This document shows, piece by piece, positions 44,383 to 55,596 of a stretch of DNA of 64,000 nucleotides. Position numbers and translations under genes: made by a program. Origin of the DNA: Marinobacter sp. SS21. Its GTDB lineage: Bacteria > Pseudomonadota > Gammaproteobacteria > Pseudomonadales > Oleiphilaceae. The notes beneath the pieces were generated by a model. That model was given only the letters and a program-made list of their open reading frames with translations. It made no database searches and was not told where the DNA came from. The stretch's first letter is position 1, and every line of letters starts with the position of its first letter. The DNA lies in assembly GCF_028369065.1 (NCBI RefSeq), contig NZ_JAQNDA010000008.1, positions 1 through 64,000 of the forward strand, in the 5' to 3' direction.

Positions 44383-45495
44383 ATGACAACCCCCGCTGAA
44401 AAAACCAACCTGCTCGGAATGCCCAAGGCCAAGCTGGAGGCCTATTTCGAGTCGATTGGGGAAAAACGTTTCCGCGCAACGCAGCTTTTGCAGTGGGTGC
44501 ATCAGCGAGGTGTGGATGACTTCGATCAAATGACCAACATCAGCAAACCGCTGCGGGAAAAGCTCAAGCAGGTGGCCGAAGTGCGTGGTCCGGAGGTGGT
44601 CTACGACGAGACCTCCAAGGATGGCACCCGCAAGTGGGTTATGCGCATGGACAACGGCAATAGCGTCGAAACCGTGCTGATCCCGGACGGTGAGCGGGGC
44701 ACCTTGTGCGTCTCCTCGCAGATTGGCTGTAGCCTGGATTGCACCTTCTGTTCCACCGGAAAGCGGGGCTTCAACCGCAACCTGACGGCGGCTGAGATCA
44801 TTGGACAGGTGTGGGTCGCTCGTAAGGCGTTTATGCCGTTCGACCATGTCTCGGATCGGCCGATCACCAACGTGGTGATGATGGGTATGGGCGAGCCATT
44901 GCTGAACTTCGACAATGTTGTCGATGCCATGAACCTCATGATGGAGGATCTGGCTTACGGCATTTCCAAGCGCCGGGTCACCCTCAGCACCTCAGGTGTG
45001 GTTCCGGCCCTGGACCGGCTGGGCGAGGTTACCGATGTTTCACTGGCCATTTCGCTGCATGCGCCCAATGATGAGTTGCGTAACCAACTGGTACCGTTAA
45101 ATAAAAAGTATCCGATTGCGGAGCTGTTGGCAGCCACCCGGCGGTATCTGTCGAACCTGCCGGATAAGCGCAAGGCCACTATTGAATACACCGTCATCGA
45201 GGGGGTCAATGACCTGCCGGAACACGCCCGTGAACTGGCTCGGCTTTTGCGGGGGCTGCCGTGCAAGATTAACCTGATCCCCTTCAACCCCTTCCCGGAG
45301 AGTGATTTCCGGCGTCCGAAGATGACGGCTACCCGGCGTTTCCAGACGATTCTGAACGAAGCCGGTTACGTGACCACCGTGCGCACCACCCGTGGCGATG
45401 ATATCGATGCCGCCTGCGGCCAGTTGGTGGGCCGGGTGGAGGATCGTACCCGGCGCAGCCAGCGTTACATCGAAGTTCGTCAGGTTCAGCCATAA
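44383..45495 (+). CDS. rlmN: 23S rRNA (A2503-C2)/tRNA A37 methyltransferase RlmN
   Basis: A 370-residue radical-SAM enzyme that methylates C2 of adenine in 23S rRNA and some tRNAs. The CxxxCxxC cluster motif is CSLDCTFC, the resolving/active cysteine lies in AACGQLVGR near the C-terminus, and [10 protein letters not shown] is typical. The ATG at 44383 gives the expected length; upstream codons are not supported. It sits in the ndk-rlmN-pilW order. Confidence 0.96.
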   Translation: MTTPAEKTNLLGMPKAKLEAYFESIGEKRFRATQLLQWVHQRGVDDFDQMTNISKPLREKLKQVAEVRGPEVVYDETSKDGTRKWVMRMDNGNSVETVLIPDGERGTLCVSSQIGCSLDCTFCSTGKRGFNRNLTAAEIIGQVWVARKAFMPFDHVSDRPITNVVMMGMGEPLLNFDNVVDAMNLMMEDLAYGISKRRVTLSTSGVVPALDRLGEVTDVSLAISLHAPNDELRNQLVPLNKKYPIAELLAATRRYLSNLPDKRKATIEYTVIEGVNDLPEHARELARLLRGLPCKINLIPFNPFPESDFRRPKMTATRRFQTILNEAGYVTTVRTTRGDDIDAACGQLVGRVEDRTRRSQRYIEVRQVQP

Positions 45496-45496
45496 C

Positions 45497-45541
45497 GTGA
45501 CGGATGATCGTGTGACGGATGAAAGTTTGACCGACAATCCA
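45497..45541 (+). repeat. 15-bp tandem repeat after rlmN
   Basis: GTGACGGATGATCGT (45497-45511) and GTGACGGATGAAAGT (45512-45526) are tandem copies. TTGACCGACAATCCA (45527-45541) is a diverged third. The array begins right after the rlmN stop and ends at the pilW ribosome site. Confidence 0.6.
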
Positions 45542-45553
45542 AGGATCCGATTA

Positions 45554-46357
45554 GTGACGATGTTGAGTGGTGCGATCAAACGAGTCAGTGTCAGTGTGTT
45601 GATGGCTGTCGTGCTGGCAGGCTGCGTGACCACAACGGACAGCCGTTTTGCCCGCGAAGCCGATAAAGAGAAGGCCCTGAGCAGCTATGTTCAGCTGGCC
45701 ACTGCCTACGTCGGCCAGGGCAATATTGATCGGGCGCGGATTCATCTGGACCGGGCCCTGGAGCTGGATGCTGAAAACTCGGGCGCACTCTCGGTGATGG
45801 GGCTGGTCTACCAGTCTGAAGGAGAATTCGATCTGGCCGAGGCATCCTTTCAGCGGGCCCTGGCTTCGAACCCGAACTACACACGGGGACGCGTATTCTA
45901 TGGCGCTTTCCTGTTTTCCCAGCAACGATACAGTGATGCCAGCACCCAATTCCGTCGGGCGACACTGGATACCGGGTATCCGGAGCGCGCCTCGGTCTTT
46001 TTCAATCTTGGCTTGACGGAAGAGCGGCTGAACAATGTGGACGCGGCAGCCGTGGCCTATCGCCGTTCCGTCGAGCTGAGCCGAGGTCATGCGAATTCGT
46101 TGTTGGCGCTCTCGCGCATGCTGATCGAGCAGGGCAATTATGACCAGGCCGCTGGCTATTACAATCGCCTGACCACTGCGATGAGGCGGAATCCGGAGAT
46201 GCGGCATTCGCCTCAAAGTTTATTGGCCGGTATCCGGATTGCCCGTTTTTTCAGCGATCATGACCGGGAGTCCAGCCTGGCACTGTTGTTGAAGAATGAA
46301 TACCCTGATTCAGCCGAATACCAACAATATAAGGTGTTGAGTTCAGATGTCGAATGA
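45554..46357 (+). CDS. pilW: Type IV pilus biogenesis lipoprotein PilW/PilF
   Basis: A 267-residue outer-membrane lipoprotein with a lipobox (VVLAGC) and tandem tetratricopeptide repeats (ATAYVGQGNIDRARIHLDRA, AENSGALSVMGLVYQSEGE and onward). It acts as the pilotin that places PilQ in the outer membrane. The GTG at 45554 sits 8 bases after AAGGA and is preferred; the ATG at 45560 is the alternative. It overlaps rodZ by 11 bases. Confidence 0.9.
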   Translation: MTMLSGAIKRVSVSVLMAVVLAGCVTTTDSRFAREADKEKALSSYVQLATAYVGQGNIDRARIHLDRALELDAENSGALSVMGLVYQSEGEFDLAEASFQRALASNPNYTRGRVFYGAFLFSQQRYSDASTQFRRATLDTGYPERASVFFNLGLTEERLNNVDAAAVAYRRSVELSRGHANSLLALSRMLIEQGNYDQAAGYYNRLTTAMRRNPEMRHSPQSLLAGIRIARFFSDHDRESSLALLLKNEYPDSAEYQQYKVLSSDVE

Positions 46358-47360
46358 TGAAACTGGCGTCCAACCAACGAGCAATCCGTCCATTGGCAGT
46401 CAGTTAAAGGCTGCGCGTGAGGGCAGGGGGTTGCAAGTAGCGGACATCGCAAGGGGTCAGCATCTACGCCCTGCGGTGATCCAGGCCATCGAGAGTGGCA
46501 ACTTTGGTGAGATTGGCAGCGAGCTGTTCCTCAAGGGCTACGTCAGAACCTATGCCAGCCAGGTGGGACTTGACGCCCAGAGCCTGATTGCCCAGCTTGA
46601 TACCGAGCTGGAACCGTTGCGGCGTGAGCGGGAGCAGGAGCGCCAGAGCCATCCGTTGGTGACCATTGAAGAGCGCAAGCATCGCAAGCGCCGGCTCGTC
46701 CGGGGCTTGCTGTTTCTGGTGTTCGCCATGGTGGTTGGCTTTCTGAGTTACAAGCTGGTGATCGAGGACATCGATGGCAGCGGCAGCCCGGTGGCCACCG
46801 AAGAGAGCGCTGACGATAGCGACGCCACCGTGCTAAGCGAAAGCGACGACAAGGTCGAGCCGATGGCGTCAGAGCCCGACAGTGGCCCGTTTACGGAGCG
46901 GGCAGCGGACCCGCAGCCAGCGGTTGAGGAGGTGCAGGCGGTAGAGGCTGTTGAGGCCCGGGCGCCCCCGATTGAGGATGTAGAAACGGACGTGGCGTCC
47001 GTGCCGGTCCAGCCTGAGCCGGAACAAGCGCCTGCGCCCGCCGAACCCAGTGCCCCGGCGGCAGTGCCGGTTGAATCCGCTCCCTCCGCAGCACCAACGG
47101 CCGTGGCGAGTGGTCAAGTGAATTTGCAGCTGACCTTTTCGGCGGATTGCTGGGTCCAGGTGACCGATGCCGCCGGCCGACGGCTGGCTTCCAGGTTGCG
47201 ACGGTCCGGTGAACGGTTGGATGTATCCGGGACGCCTCCGTTGCAAGTTGTTATTGGCGCGGTCGACGCAATTGACTCCATTCGGTTTCAGGGACAGGCT
47301 GTCGATCTGAGCGATTATCGTGTGGTCAACAATCGGACTGAGTTTTCGCTGGGTAATTAA
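46347..47360 (+). CDS. rodZ: Cytoskeleton protein RodZ
   Basis: A 337-residue cell-shape protein. It has an N-terminal Cro/CI-like helix-turn-helix ([20 protein letters not shown]) that binds MreB, a basic juxtamembrane stretch ([12 protein letters not shown]), one membrane helix (about 115-135), an acidic Pro/Ala/Glu-rich periplasmic linker, and a C-terminal beta domain ([20 protein letters not shown]). It overlaps pilW and precedes ispG, the usual order. Confidence 0.93.
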   Translation: MSNDETGVQPTSNPSIGSQLKAAREGRGLQVADIARGQHLRPAVIQAIESGNFGEIGSELFLKGYVRTYASQVGLDAQSLIAQLDTELEPLRREREQERQSHPLVTIEERKHRKRRLVRGLLFLVFAMVVGFLSYKLVIEDIDGSGSPVATEESADDSDATVLSESDDKVEPMASEPDSGPFTERAADPQPAVEEVQAVEAVEARAPPIEDVETDVASVPVQPEPEQAPAPAEPSAPAAVPVESAPSAAPTAVASGQVNLQLTFSADCWVQVTDAAGRRLASRLRRSGERLDVSGTPPLQVVIGAVDAIDSIRFQGQAVDLSDYRVVNNRTEFSLGN

Positions 47361-47413
47361 GATCGCGAAACTGTCATCGCCGAACTTTCTTTGAATATTT
47401 TGGTTGCTCCAAT

Positions 47414-48532
47414 ATGAAACAGGAATCACCGATTAAACGGCGCGTATCGCGCCAGATCATGGTAGGCAATGTTCCCGTTGGTGGTGATGCGCCCATCGCG
47501 GTGCAGAGCATGACCAACACCAATACCTGCGATGTCCAGGCCACCGTCAACCAGATTCGGGCGATTCAGGATGCGGGGGCCGATATTGTCAGGGTGTCCG
47601 TGCCGTCCATGGAAGCGGCGGAAGCGCTTGGCCAGATTCGTCAGCAGGTCACCCTGCCGCTGGTGGCGGATATTCATTTTGACTACCGCATCGCGCTCAA
47701 GGTCGCCGAACTCGGGGTGGACTGCCTGCGCATCAACCCTGGTAATATTGGTCGTGAGGACCGGGTTTCGGCGGTTATCAGTGCCGCACGGGATCGCAAT
47801 ATTCCCATTCGAATCGGGGTGAATGCCGGCTCCCTGGAAAAGGACCTGCAAAAGAAGTACGGCGAACCGACACCGGACGCGCTGGTGGAATCCGCCATGC
47901 GGCACATCGATATCCTTGATCGCCATGACTTCCAGGATTACAAAGTCAGTTTGAAGGCCTCGGAAGTGTTCATGACGGTGGCCGCCTACCGCAAGATTGC
48001 GTCCCAGATTGAGCAACCGTTGCATTTGGGCATCACTGAAGCGGGCGGATTTCGTTCTGGTACGGTCAAGTCCGCGATTGGCCTGGGCATGCTGTTGATG
48101 GATGGAATCGGCGACACCATCCGGGTGTCCCTGGCGGCCGATCCGGTGCAGGAAATCAAGGTTGGCTACGACATTCTCAAGAGCCTGCGCCTGAGATCTC
48201 GCGGCATCAACTTTATTGCCTGCCCAAGCTGTTCCCGTCAGAACTTCGACGTGATCCAGACCATGAACGATCTGGAAGCCCGCCTCGAAGACGTCAATAC
48301 CGCGCTCGATGTGGCTATTATCGGCTGTGTGGTGAACGGGCCAGGCGAGGCCAAGGAAGCGGATGTCGGCCTGACCGGTGGCAGCCCGAAGAACCTGTTC
48401 TATCTGGCGGGACGTCCGGACCAGAAGCTGGACAACGCTACCTTGACCGACGACCTTGAACGCCTGATCCGCGACGAGGTCGCCCGTCGGACCGAGCAGG
48501 AAGCGGCCATCATAGCGCGCTCCGGCGACTAG
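47414..48532 (+). CDS. ispG: 4-hydroxy-3-methylbut-2-en-1-yl diphosphate synthase IspG
   Basis: It is the penultimate enzyme of the MEP isoprenoid pathway and carries a [4Fe-4S] cluster. The 372-residue protein has the early [11 protein letters not shown] motif, LRINPGNIG, and the C-terminal cysteines in [13 protein letters not shown] and [12 protein letters not shown]. It is a short, bacterial-type IspG. A Fe-S enzyme in the neighbourhood of iscRS. Confidence 0.96.
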   Translation: MKQESPIKRRVSRQIMVGNVPVGGDAPIAVQSMTNTNTCDVQATVNQIRAIQDAGADIVRVSVPSMEAAEALGQIRQQVTLPLVADIHFDYRIALKVAELGVDCLRINPGNIGREDRVSAVISAARDRNIPIRIGVNAGSLEKDLQKKYGEPTPDALVESAMRHIDILDRHDFQDYKVSLKASEVFMTVAAYRKIASQIEQPLHLGITEAGGFRSGTVKSAIGLGMLLMDGIGDTIRVSLAADPVQEIKVGYDILKSLRLRSRGINFIACPSCSRQNFDVIQTMNDLEARLEDVNTALDVAIIGCVVNGPGEAKEADVGLTGGSPKNLFYLAGRPDQKLDNATLTDDLERLIRDEVARRTEQEAAIIARSGD

Positions 48533-48583
48533 GGCCGAATACCTCGTCACATCGCAAACAGTATTCGAACGAAAGGTTATCCC

Positions 48584-49864
48584 TTGGCAAAGATTCAGGC
48601 TATTCGCGGGATGAATGACATCCTGCCCGAACAGACTCCGGTTTGGCAGTACGTAGAGCAAACGGTACGGCAGGTGCTTGGCAGTTACGGCTACCAGGAA
48701 ATCCGCATGCCGGTGGTGGAACAGACCGACCTGTTCAAGCGCTCGATTGGTGAAGTCACTGACATCGTCGAAAAGGAAATGTACACCTTTGAGGACCGCA
48801 ACGGCGATAGCCTGACGCTGCGTCCGGAAGGCACGGCTGGCTGCGTTCGTGCCGCCGAAGAGCATGGCCTGTTGTTTAACCAAACCCGGCGTCTCTGGTA
48901 CATCGGGCCCATGTTCCGCCACGAACGGCCGCAGAAAGGCCGATATCGACAGTTTCACCAGATTGGCGTGGAATGCTTCGGCATGGACGGGCCAGATATC
49001 GACGCCGAGCTGTTGGTGCTGACCGCCCGGTTGTGGCAAGCGCTGGGCCTGGCCAGCCACACCCGCTTGGAAATTAACTCCATTGGCACCTCGGAGTCCC
49101 GTAAACAGTACCGCGAAGCTCTGGTGGCCTACCTGTCGGACTACCATGACCAGTTGGATAGCGACAGTCAGCGTCGTCTGAGTACCAATCCACTGCGCAT
49201 TCTTGACAGCAAGAGCGCAGAGACCCAGGCGATCCTGGCGGACGCTCCAAGGCTGGACGACTACCTCGACGACGAGTCTCGGGTGCATTTCAGTCGTCTC
49301 CGGGCTCTGCTGGACGCTGCCCGAATCGAGTACACCGTCAACCCACGCCTGGTGCGCGGTCTCGACTACTACGGCAAGACGGTTTTTGAATGGATCACGG
49401 ATAGTCTCGGTGCCCAGGGCACTGTGTGTGCAGGCGGCCGCTATGATGGTCTGGTGGAACAGCTCGGTGGCAAACCCACCGTGGCGGTTGGCTTTGCCAT
49501 GGGCCTGGAACGGCTGATCCTGATGCTCGAAACACTGGATCTGGTGCCCGCGCACGTTAACAACGATGCCGATGTTTACGTCACCGCGTTGGGTGACAGT
49601 GCGGTAGCCGCGGCCCAACAGCTCGGTGAACAGCTGCGGACCGCACTGCCGGCGTTAACGGTGATCACCCATTGCGGCGGTGGCAGTTTCAAAAGCCAGA
49701 TGAAGAAGGCAGACCGAAGCGGCGCCCAGGTGGCGTTGATTCTGGGAGAGAATGAGGTGCAGGCCGGCACGGTGGGGCTCAAGCCGCTGCGTGCCGAGGC
49801 TGCCCAGCTGGAAGTACCGCAATCCAATGTGGTCGAAGCGCTGACGAAACTGCTTGACCACTAA
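48584..49864 (+). CDS. hisS: Histidyl-tRNA synthetase
   Basis: A 426-residue class II synthetase. Motif 2 region [18 protein letters not shown], the histidine-binding loop [15 protein letters not shown] and motif 3 [14 protein letters not shown] are present. It starts with TTG (48584) preceded by AAAGG; the residues [14 protein letters not shown] are the usual N-terminus and no nearby ATG would keep them. It ends before yfgM. Confidence 0.95.
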   Translation: MAKIQAIRGMNDILPEQTPVWQYVEQTVRQVLGSYGYQEIRMPVVEQTDLFKRSIGEVTDIVEKEMYTFEDRNGDSLTLRPEGTAGCVRAAEEHGLLFNQTRRLWYIGPMFRHERPQKGRYRQFHQIGVECFGMDGPDIDAELLVLTARLWQALGLASHTRLEINSIGTSESRKQYREALVAYLSDYHDQLDSDSQRRLSTNPLRILDSKSAETQAILADAPRLDDYLDDESRVHFSRLRALLDAARIEYTVNPRLVRGLDYYGKTVFEWITDSLGAQGTVCAGGRYDGLVEQLGGKPTVAVGFAMGLERLILMLETLDLVPAHVNNDADVYVTALGDSAVAAAQQLGEQLRTALPALTVITHCGGGSFKSQMKKADRSGAQVALILGENEVQAGTVGLKPLRAEAAQLEVPQSNVVEALTKLLDH

Positions 49865-49927
49865 ATACGCGAGACCGAGGGTCGGCTGACCCTTACGCCA
49901 GAATAATTGACGATAACAGGAGACAGC

Positions 49928-50584
49928 ATGGCCGAGTTGCGTACCGAAGAAGAACAGATTCAGGCGATCAAGAACTGGTGGAAGAAAAACGGCAGTTCAC
50001 TTCTGATCGGTATCGGTGCCGCATTGGCAATTGTGTTCGGTTGGCAGGCCTGGCAGAAGCAACAGGACCAGCAACGTAGCGCAGCAGCAGCGGAGTTTGC
50101 CAACCTGTTAATTGCCTACAGTGACCAGGCTGATGAGAGTCGCGCTGAGACCGTCAGCTATGTCGCATCCCAGTTGCAGGAAGAGTTCGAGGACAGTGCC
50201 TACGCCATCTATGGAACGCTGATTCTGGCGCAACTGCAGCTGGTTGAGCTTAACGATGACAGCGCCGCGCTTGCCTCATTGCAGTGGGCTCATGAACGCG
50301 CCGCCGGCAATCCGGCCCTGGAGCTGGTGGTACGCAGCCGCCTGGCTCGAGCTCAGCTGGCTAACGGACAACTGGATGAAGCCTTGGCAACCGTGCGCGA
50401 CGCCAGTAACCCCAGCAGCTTCAAGGCGCTGTTGGCGGAGCTGGAAGGCGATATCCTGATGGCTCAGGGCGATCAGGAAGCCGCCGGTGAGGCTTATTTG
50501 CAGGCGCGTCAGGCGAGTCGCACCGGACGCAATGGTGTACTGGAGCTGAAACTGGCGGATCTGGGCATCGGGGAGGGCTCTTGA
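49928..50584 (+). CDS. yfgM: YfgM family tetratricopeptide membrane protein
   Basis: A 218-residue inner-membrane protein with one N-terminal helix (SLLIGIGAALAIVFGWQAW) and a periplasmic TPR-like domain. In E. coli YfgM associates with SecYEG and PpiD and aids periplasmic folding. The acidic N-terminus MAELRTEEEQIQAIKNWWKK is typical. It starts after AGGAGA, and its stop overlaps the bamB start by one base. Confidence 0.92.
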   Translation: MAELRTEEEQIQAIKNWWKKNGSSLLIGIGAALAIVFGWQAWQKQQDQQRSAAAAEFANLLIAYSDQADESRAETVSYVASQLQEEFEDSAYAIYGTLILAQLQLVELNDDSAALASLQWAHERAAGNPALELVVRSRLARAQLANGQLDEALATVRDASNPSSFKALLAELEGDILMAQGDQEAAGEAYLQARQASRTGRNGVLELKLADLGIGEGS

Positions 50585-51747
50585 TGCTCAAGGCGCTAAG
50601 CCGTAGTGGGTTGCTTGGACTGGTAGGGCTGACCGCGATCGGCCTGGCCGGGTGCAGTTCCCGGGATACGTTTGAGCAGCCCGCGCCGGTGCCGGAGATT
50701 GTCGACAGAGTCGAGTTCGACGAGATCTGGGATATGCAGGTGGGCGAGGGGCATGACGAGCAATTGATGCAGTTGGGGCCCCTGGTTGCCGATGATCGTG
50801 TTTATGCCGCTGCGGCGGACGGTACCGTCGTCGCCGCCACCATTGAGACGGGCAAAGTACACTGGTGGCAATACCTCGATACCAGCCTGCTTGCCGGCAT
50901 TGGTGGTGATCAGCAACGACTTTACCTGGTGACCGGCAACGCCGAGCTGGTTGTTCTGTCCATCACGGACGGTTCGGTGTTGTGGGAAGCGGCACTACCG
51001 AACGAGGTCATCGCCTCGCCCCGATCCAACGGGGACATCGTGGTGGTGCAGACGGTGGACGGAAACGTACTGGCGTTCGACGGTGCCTCGGGCGAGAAAC
51101 GTTGGCAGTATGACGGTGTGGTTCCGGTCCTGAGCCTCAGAGCATCGGCACCGCCGCTGGTGGGTAGCGACATGACGCTGGTGTCATTTTCCAGCGGACG
51201 CCTGTTTGCGCTGGCATCGGACACTGGCCAACCGCTTTGGCAGTACACCGTCGGTGAGCCTCAGGGGCGTACCGAACTTGAGCGATTGGTGGACGTGACC
51301 AGCGAGCCCCTGGTGTTGGAGTCGGCGGCATTGGTGACCGGCTATCAGGGCAAGTTGGCGTTGGTGGATTTGCGAACCGGACAGGAAATCTGGAGCCGTG
51401 CGAGTTCCAGCCTTCACACGCCGGCCATCGCAGACGGGAATATCTATGTCTCGGAATCCAATGGTCATTTGGTTGCCTACGAGGGTTCCAGCCGACGCGC
51501 CATTTGGACCCAGGATAAACTGGCCTGGCGGCAGCTTAGCCGGCCTGTGGTGTTCGACGATTACCTGGTGGTCGGAGATTTTGAAGGCTATATCCATATA
51601 CTGGCTCGGGACGATGGCCGCTTGCTGGGACAGCTGGAGTACGATGATGAAGGCCTCTGGATCCCCATGCAGCGCCTGCAGGACAAGTTGTTGGTATACG
51701 GCAACAGCGGCAAGCTGAGTCTGTTTGAATTAAACGAGCGCGACTGA
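50584..51747 (+). CDS. bamB: Outer membrane assembly lipoprotein BamB
   Basis: A 387-residue beta-propeller lipoprotein of the BAM complex. The lipobox is GLAGC near residue 21. The PQQ-like repeats show as [34 protein letters not shown] and [16 protein letters not shown]. It is coupled to yfgM (TGATG) and precedes der, an arrangement shared with many gammaproteobacteria. Confidence 0.95.
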   Translation: MLKALSRSGLLGLVGLTAIGLAGCSSRDTFEQPAPVPEIVDRVEFDEIWDMQVGEGHDEQLMQLGPLVADDRVYAAAADGTVVAATIETGKVHWWQYLDTSLLAGIGGDQQRLYLVTGNAELVVLSITDGSVLWEAALPNEVIASPRSNGDIVVVQTVDGNVLAFDGASGEKRWQYDGVVPVLSLRASAPPLVGSDMTLVSFSSGRLFALASDTGQPLWQYTVGEPQGRTELERLVDVTSEPLVLESAALVTGYQGKLALVDLRTGQEIWSRASSSLHTPAIADGNIYVSESNGHLVAYEGSSRRAIWTQDKLAWRQLSRPVVFDDYLVVGDFEGYIHILARDDGRLLGQLEYDDEGLWIPMQRLQDKLLVYGNSGKLSLFELNERD

Positions 51748-51755
51748 GCGCCACC

Positions 51756-51779
51756 GGCCGGGGAGTTCTGCCCCCGGCC
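51756..51779 (+). terminator. GC hairpin after bamB
   Basis: GGCCGGGG pairs with CCCCGGCC around AGTTCTG-C and is followed only by TTCCC. It lies in the 58 bases between bamB and der. Probably a weak or partial terminator. Confidence 0.4.
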
Positions 51780-51805
51780 TTCCCATATCTGGATACGCGA
51801 ACACT

Positions 51806-53230
51806 ATGACGCCTGTTATTGCCCTGGTGGGTCGGCCCAATGTCGGCAAATCGACTCTGTTCAATCAAATGACCCGCTCCCGGGACGCGCTGGTCGCTGA
51901 CTTCCCAGGCCTGACCCGTGACCGGAAATACGGTGAAGGTAACTATGAAGGGCAGCGTTTTATCGTCATCGATACCGGCGGTCTCACCGGAGACGAGCAA
52001 GGTATCGACGCCGAAATGGCGCGGCAATCCCTGCAGGCGGTTGAAGAGGCCACCATCGTTCTGTTCTTGGTGGATGGCAAGGCCGGGCTGACGGCAGGGG
52101 ATGAGCTCATTGCCGCTCACCTGCGCCGGATGGGCAAGCCGGCTCACCTGGTGGTCAACAAGACCGATGGCCAAGATCCCGATGTGGCGGCCAGTGATTT
52201 CTACAGCCTTGGCTTCGAGTCTCCATTTCTGATCGCCGCCTCCCATAACCGGGGTATTCGCTCCTTGCTGGAAGCGTTGTTGCCAGACATCGAGGCCGAA
52301 GCGGAAGAGGACTTGGCGCATAAGTATCCCGGTATCCGCATCGGTATTGTCGGCCGCCCCAACGTGGGCAAATCCACCCTGGTTAATCGCATGCTGGGTG
52401 AGGACCGGGTGGTGGTCTACGACATGCCCGGTACCACGCGGGACAGCGTCTACATTCCTTACGAGCGGCAAGGTAAGGAATACACCCTGATTGATACCGC
52501 CGGCGTTCGGCGCCGCAAGAATGTGCGCGAGGCCGTCGAGAAGTTTTCCATCATCAAAACCCTTCAGGCCATCGAAGATGCCCATGTAGTGATTCTGGTG
52601 ATCGATGCCCGGGAGGGGTTGGTCGACCAGGACCTCCATCTGATCGGCTTTGTCCTGGATGCTGGCCGGTCACTGGTCATCGCGGTCAACAAGTGGGACG
52701 GCATGGATCAGGAAGATCGAGCCCGGGTCAAAGAGCAGGTCCAGCGCCGGCTGGAGTTTCTCGATTATGCCGATAAGCACTACATCTCGGCATTGCACGG
52801 CTCCGGCGTCGGGGTTATGTACGAGTCGGTGGCTGACTGTTATGACTCGGCTATGGCGAAGTGGCCCACCAACCGACTGACCGCAATTCTTCAGGATGCC
52901 AGCGCCCAACATCAGCCACCGATGGTACACGGTCGTCGCATTAAACTGCGTTACGCTCACCAGGGCGGCTCCAATCCGCCGATTGTGGTGGTTCACGGCA
53001 ACCAGACCGATGCCCTGCCAGGGGCCTACAAACGTTATCTGGAAAACACCTTCCGCCGGGTCCTGAAAGTAACCGGGACGCCAATCAGGTTCGAATTCCG
53101 CAGTGGCGAGAACCCCTACGCGGGTAAGGTCGACCGCCTGACACCTCGTCAGAAGGTCAAAAAAGATAACGATCTTCGCAAGGGTAAACGGGTGAAGAAG
53201 GTCCGGATGAAAAGCAAGAAGCGGCCATAG
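51806..53230 (+). CDS. der: Ribosome biogenesis GTPase Der (EngA)
   Basis: A 474-residue GTPase with two tandem G domains, required for 50S assembly. G1 motifs are [16 protein letters not shown] and [17 protein letters not shown]3/G4 motifs (DTGGLTG, NKTDG; DTAGVR, NKWDG) are in both. The C-terminal KH-like domain ends in a Lys/Arg-rich tail ([11 protein letters not shown]). Last gene of the housekeeping block; it converges with pta. Confidence 0.97.
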   Translation: MTPVIALVGRPNVGKSTLFNQMTRSRDALVADFPGLTRDRKYGEGNYEGQRFIVIDTGGLTGDEQGIDAEMARQSLQAVEEATIVLFLVDGKAGLTAGDELIAAHLRRMGKPAHLVVNKTDGQDPDVAASDFYSLGFESPFLIAASHNRGIRSLLEALLPDIEAEAEEDLAHKYPGIRIGIVGRPNVGKSTLVNRMLGEDRVVVYDMPGTTRDSVYIPYERQGKEYTLIDTAGVRRRKNVREAVEKFSIIKTLQAIEDAHVVILVIDAREGLVDQDLHLIGFVLDAGRSLVIAVNKWDGMDQEDRARVKEQVQRRLEFLDYADKHYISALHGSGVGVMYESVADCYDSAMAKWPTNRLTAILQDASAQHQPPMVHGRRIKLRYAHQGGSNPPIVVVHGNQTDALPGAYKRYLENTFRRVLKVTGTPIRFEFRSGENPYAGKVDRLTPRQKVKKDNDLRKGKRVKKVRMKSKKRP

Positions 53231-53388
53231 GGAGAGCGGCATCGCGCCGGCCCGACAATACTCTGCAAGACGCCCGGCCCAGCTGGGGTCAAGACCTGGC
53301 CCAACCGCGATCACTGAATACCCGATTTATCGCGATTGGGCCCAGCCTAAGGCCTCGGTGAGGCCTTAATCACTCAAGTCTGCTGTTG

Positions 53389-53406
53389 GGGAGGTGATCA
53401 CCTCCC
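53389..53406. other. Perfect 18-bp palindrome across the pta stop
   Basis: GGGAGGTGATCACCTCCC is fully self-complementary and contains the pta stop codon. With a nearby inverted repeat (AAGGCCTC/GAGGCCTT, about 53349-53367) it fills the der-pta convergence. There is no T-run, so its role as terminator, operator or mRNA end-protector is open. Confidence 0.6.
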
Positions 53407-55548
53407 GGCATCCGCCACCTGCTTGGCCTGTACTGCGGTCAGCGCAATGGTGAATACAATATCGTCCACCAGGGCACCCCGCGACAGATCGTTCACCGGC
53501 TTGCGTAAACCTTGCAACATGGGGCCGATGCTGACCACGTTGGCGCTGCGTTGAACGGCCTTATAGGTGGTGTTGCCGGTGTTCAGGTCAGGGAATACGA
53601 ATACCGTCGCCTTGCCGGCCACCGGGCTATCGGGAGCCTTGCTTTTGGCAACGCTGGCGATGGCAGCGGCATCGTATTGCAGTGGTCCATCGATGAGAAG
53701 GTCCGGCCGGCGCTGTTGGGCGATGCGAGTTGCCTCTCGCACCTTGTCCACATCGTCTCCGCTACCGGACTCCCCGGTGCTGTAGCTGATCATCGCGACC
53801 CGTGGTTCAACACCGAAGGCTTGGGCGGACTCGGCACTTTGAATCGCGATGTCAGCGAGGGATTCTGCATCAGGGTCTGGATTGATGGCGCAGTCGCCAT
53901 AGACCAGCACCTGCTCCGGCAGCAGCATGAAGAAAACCGAAGAGACTACCCGCGCATCGTCATGAGTCTTGATCAGCTGCAAGGCCGGGCGCACGGTGTT
54001 GGCGGTGGTGTGAACCGCGCCGGAGACCAGGCCATCGGCCTCATCCATGGCCACCATCATGGTGCCCAAAACCACATTGTCTTCCAGCATCGCCTCAGCC
54101 ATATCCGGCGCCAAGCCCTTATGCCGGCGCAGCTCCACCATGGATTGGATATAGCGCTCGCGCACGCTGTCCGGATCGATGACTTCCAGATCATCCGGCA
54201 GGGCGAAGCCCTGGGTTTGGGCTACGGCGGCAATCTCCTGGCGATCACCGATCAGAACGCAATGGGCCAATTGACGCTGGTGGCAAAGGATCGCGGCCTG
54301 CACGGTACGGGGTTCGTTGCCCTCTGGCAGTACGATGCGCTTGCTTGCCGCCCGGGCTCGTTCCGAGAGTTGATAGCGGAACGCCGGTGGCGACAGTCGA
54401 CGCTGGCGCTGAAGGCTCAGGTGTTGCTGCAGCCATTCGGTGTCCAGATTGGTGGCCACGGCTTCCATGGCCTGTTCCACGCGCTCGGGGTCATCCACGG
54501 GAATTGACGGCGCCAGGCCAGCCAGCTTCTGGGCGATTTCGAAGGTGTTGGCGTCGGTGGCAAGAATGGGCAACCCGGTTTCGAGAGCCTTGCCACACAG
54601 GGTCAACACCCGTTCGTCCGGGGACAGGCTACCGGTAAGCAGCAATCCGGCCAGGGGCACGCCGTTCAGGGCGGCGACAGCGGTGGCCAGGATAATGTCG
54701 TCCCGATCACCGGGAGTTACCACCAGGGTGCCTGGCAGCAGGGTGTGGGCCATATTGCGAATGGATTGGGCGCAGACGGTGACTTTGCGTACCCGCCTTG
54801 TGGCGAGCTGGCCCTGATGAAGCACCGGGCAGTCGAGTTCGCGGGCAATGTCGAAAACCCGGGGCGAGAGCAGCTCGGGCTGCCAGGGGATCATTCCCAG
54901 CAGGCGGAAACGCTGGCTGCTGAACACCTTGCACTGATTTGCATAGTCAGGAACCTGCTGGCTTAGCTCCGCATTGATCCGGGGGCTAAATTCCGGCCGC
55001 TCGGGTTCACCGACCTTGTTGAGGATCACGCCGATCACATCGGGATCGCTGGGCGCGGCGAACAGTCTGGCGGAGAAGTCCAGTTGTTCATCCAACGCCT
55101 CCGGCGCGGCGTCTTGCGGAGCGCTGACCAGGATAACCTCAGCGCCGAGGTTGCGAGCCACTTCCACATTTAGACGAGCGATGTAGGCTTCGCTGCGGTC
55201 TGGCACCAGGCCTTCGATGATCACCACATCGACGGCGCTGGCCACTTTCTGGTACTGGGCCACCACGTCTTCCATCAGGAAATCGGCTTTGCCCTGGTTG
55301 AGCAATTTTTGAGCGCGTTTGAGGTCGATGGGCGTTGGCGGCACGAGCTCACTTTGAGCGCTGATAAACGTGACGGAGGCATCTTCGCTGCCCGGTGAGT
55401 ACAGGCGCCCGTTGCTGTCCGGTTGGGAAAAGGGTTTGAAAAAGCCTACGCGCACACCGACCCGGTCGAGGGCGCGATGCAGACCCAGGCATACCGAGGT
55501 GAGACCGCAGTGCAGCGCGGTGGGTGCGATAAAGAGATTCTTGGCCAT
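53398..55548 (-). CDS. pta: Phosphate acetyltransferase (three-domain type)
   Basis: It interconverts acetyl-CoA and acetyl phosphate. The 716-residue protein has the long E. coli-type layout: a P-loop/BioD-like N-terminal domain (MAKNLFIAPTALHCGLTSVC), a DRTGG domain in the middle, and the catalytic PTA domain from about residue 390 (ASKRIVLPEGNEPRTVQA, VFPDLNTGNTTYK). It follows ackA by 48 bases on the minus strand and they form the acetate overflow/assimilation pair. Confidence 0.95.
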   Translation of the reverse strand: MAKNLFIAPTALHCGLTSVCLGLHRALDRVGVRVGFFKPFSQPDSNGRLYSPGSEDASVTFISAQSELVPPTPIDLKRAQKLLNQGKADFLMEDVVAQYQKVASAVDVVIIEGLVPDRSEAYIARLNVEVARNLGAEVILVSAPQDAAPEALDEQLDFSARLFAAPSDPDVIGVILNKVGEPERPEFSPRINAELSQQVPDYANQCKVFSSQRFRLLGMIPWQPELLSPRVFDIARELDCPVLHQGQLATRRVRKVTVCAQSIRNMAHTLLPGTLVVTPGDRDDIILATAVAALNGVPLAGLLLTGSLSPDERVLTLCGKALETGLPILATDANTFEIAQKLAGLAPSIPVDDPERVEQAMEAVATNLDTEWLQQHLSLQRQRRLSPPAFRYQLSERARAASKRIVLPEGNEPRTVQAAILCHQRQLAHCVLIGDRQEIAAVAQTQGFALPDDLEVIDPDSVRERYIQSMVELRRHKGLAPDMAEAMLEDNVVLGTMMVAMDEADGLVSGAVHTTANTVRPALQLIKTHDDARVVSSVFFMLLPEQVLVYGDCAINPDPDAESLADIAIQSAESAQAFGVEPRVAMISYSTGESGSGDDVDKVREATRIAQQRRPDLLIDGPLQYDAAAIASVAKSKAPDSPVAGKATVFVFPDLNTGNTTYKAVQRSANVVSIGPMLQGLRKPVNDLSRGALVDDIVFTIALTAVQAKQVADAGR

Positions 55549-55596
55549 CGTTTTTCCTTAACTGTGTGGCAATTTTATGGCGAGGTGGTGGCTGGC

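Noticed and set aside
47426..49618. A 730-codon open frame on the minus strand
   Set aside because: It spans ispG and hisS in antisense and crosses the gap between them. No recognisable protein pattern; both sense genes are certain.
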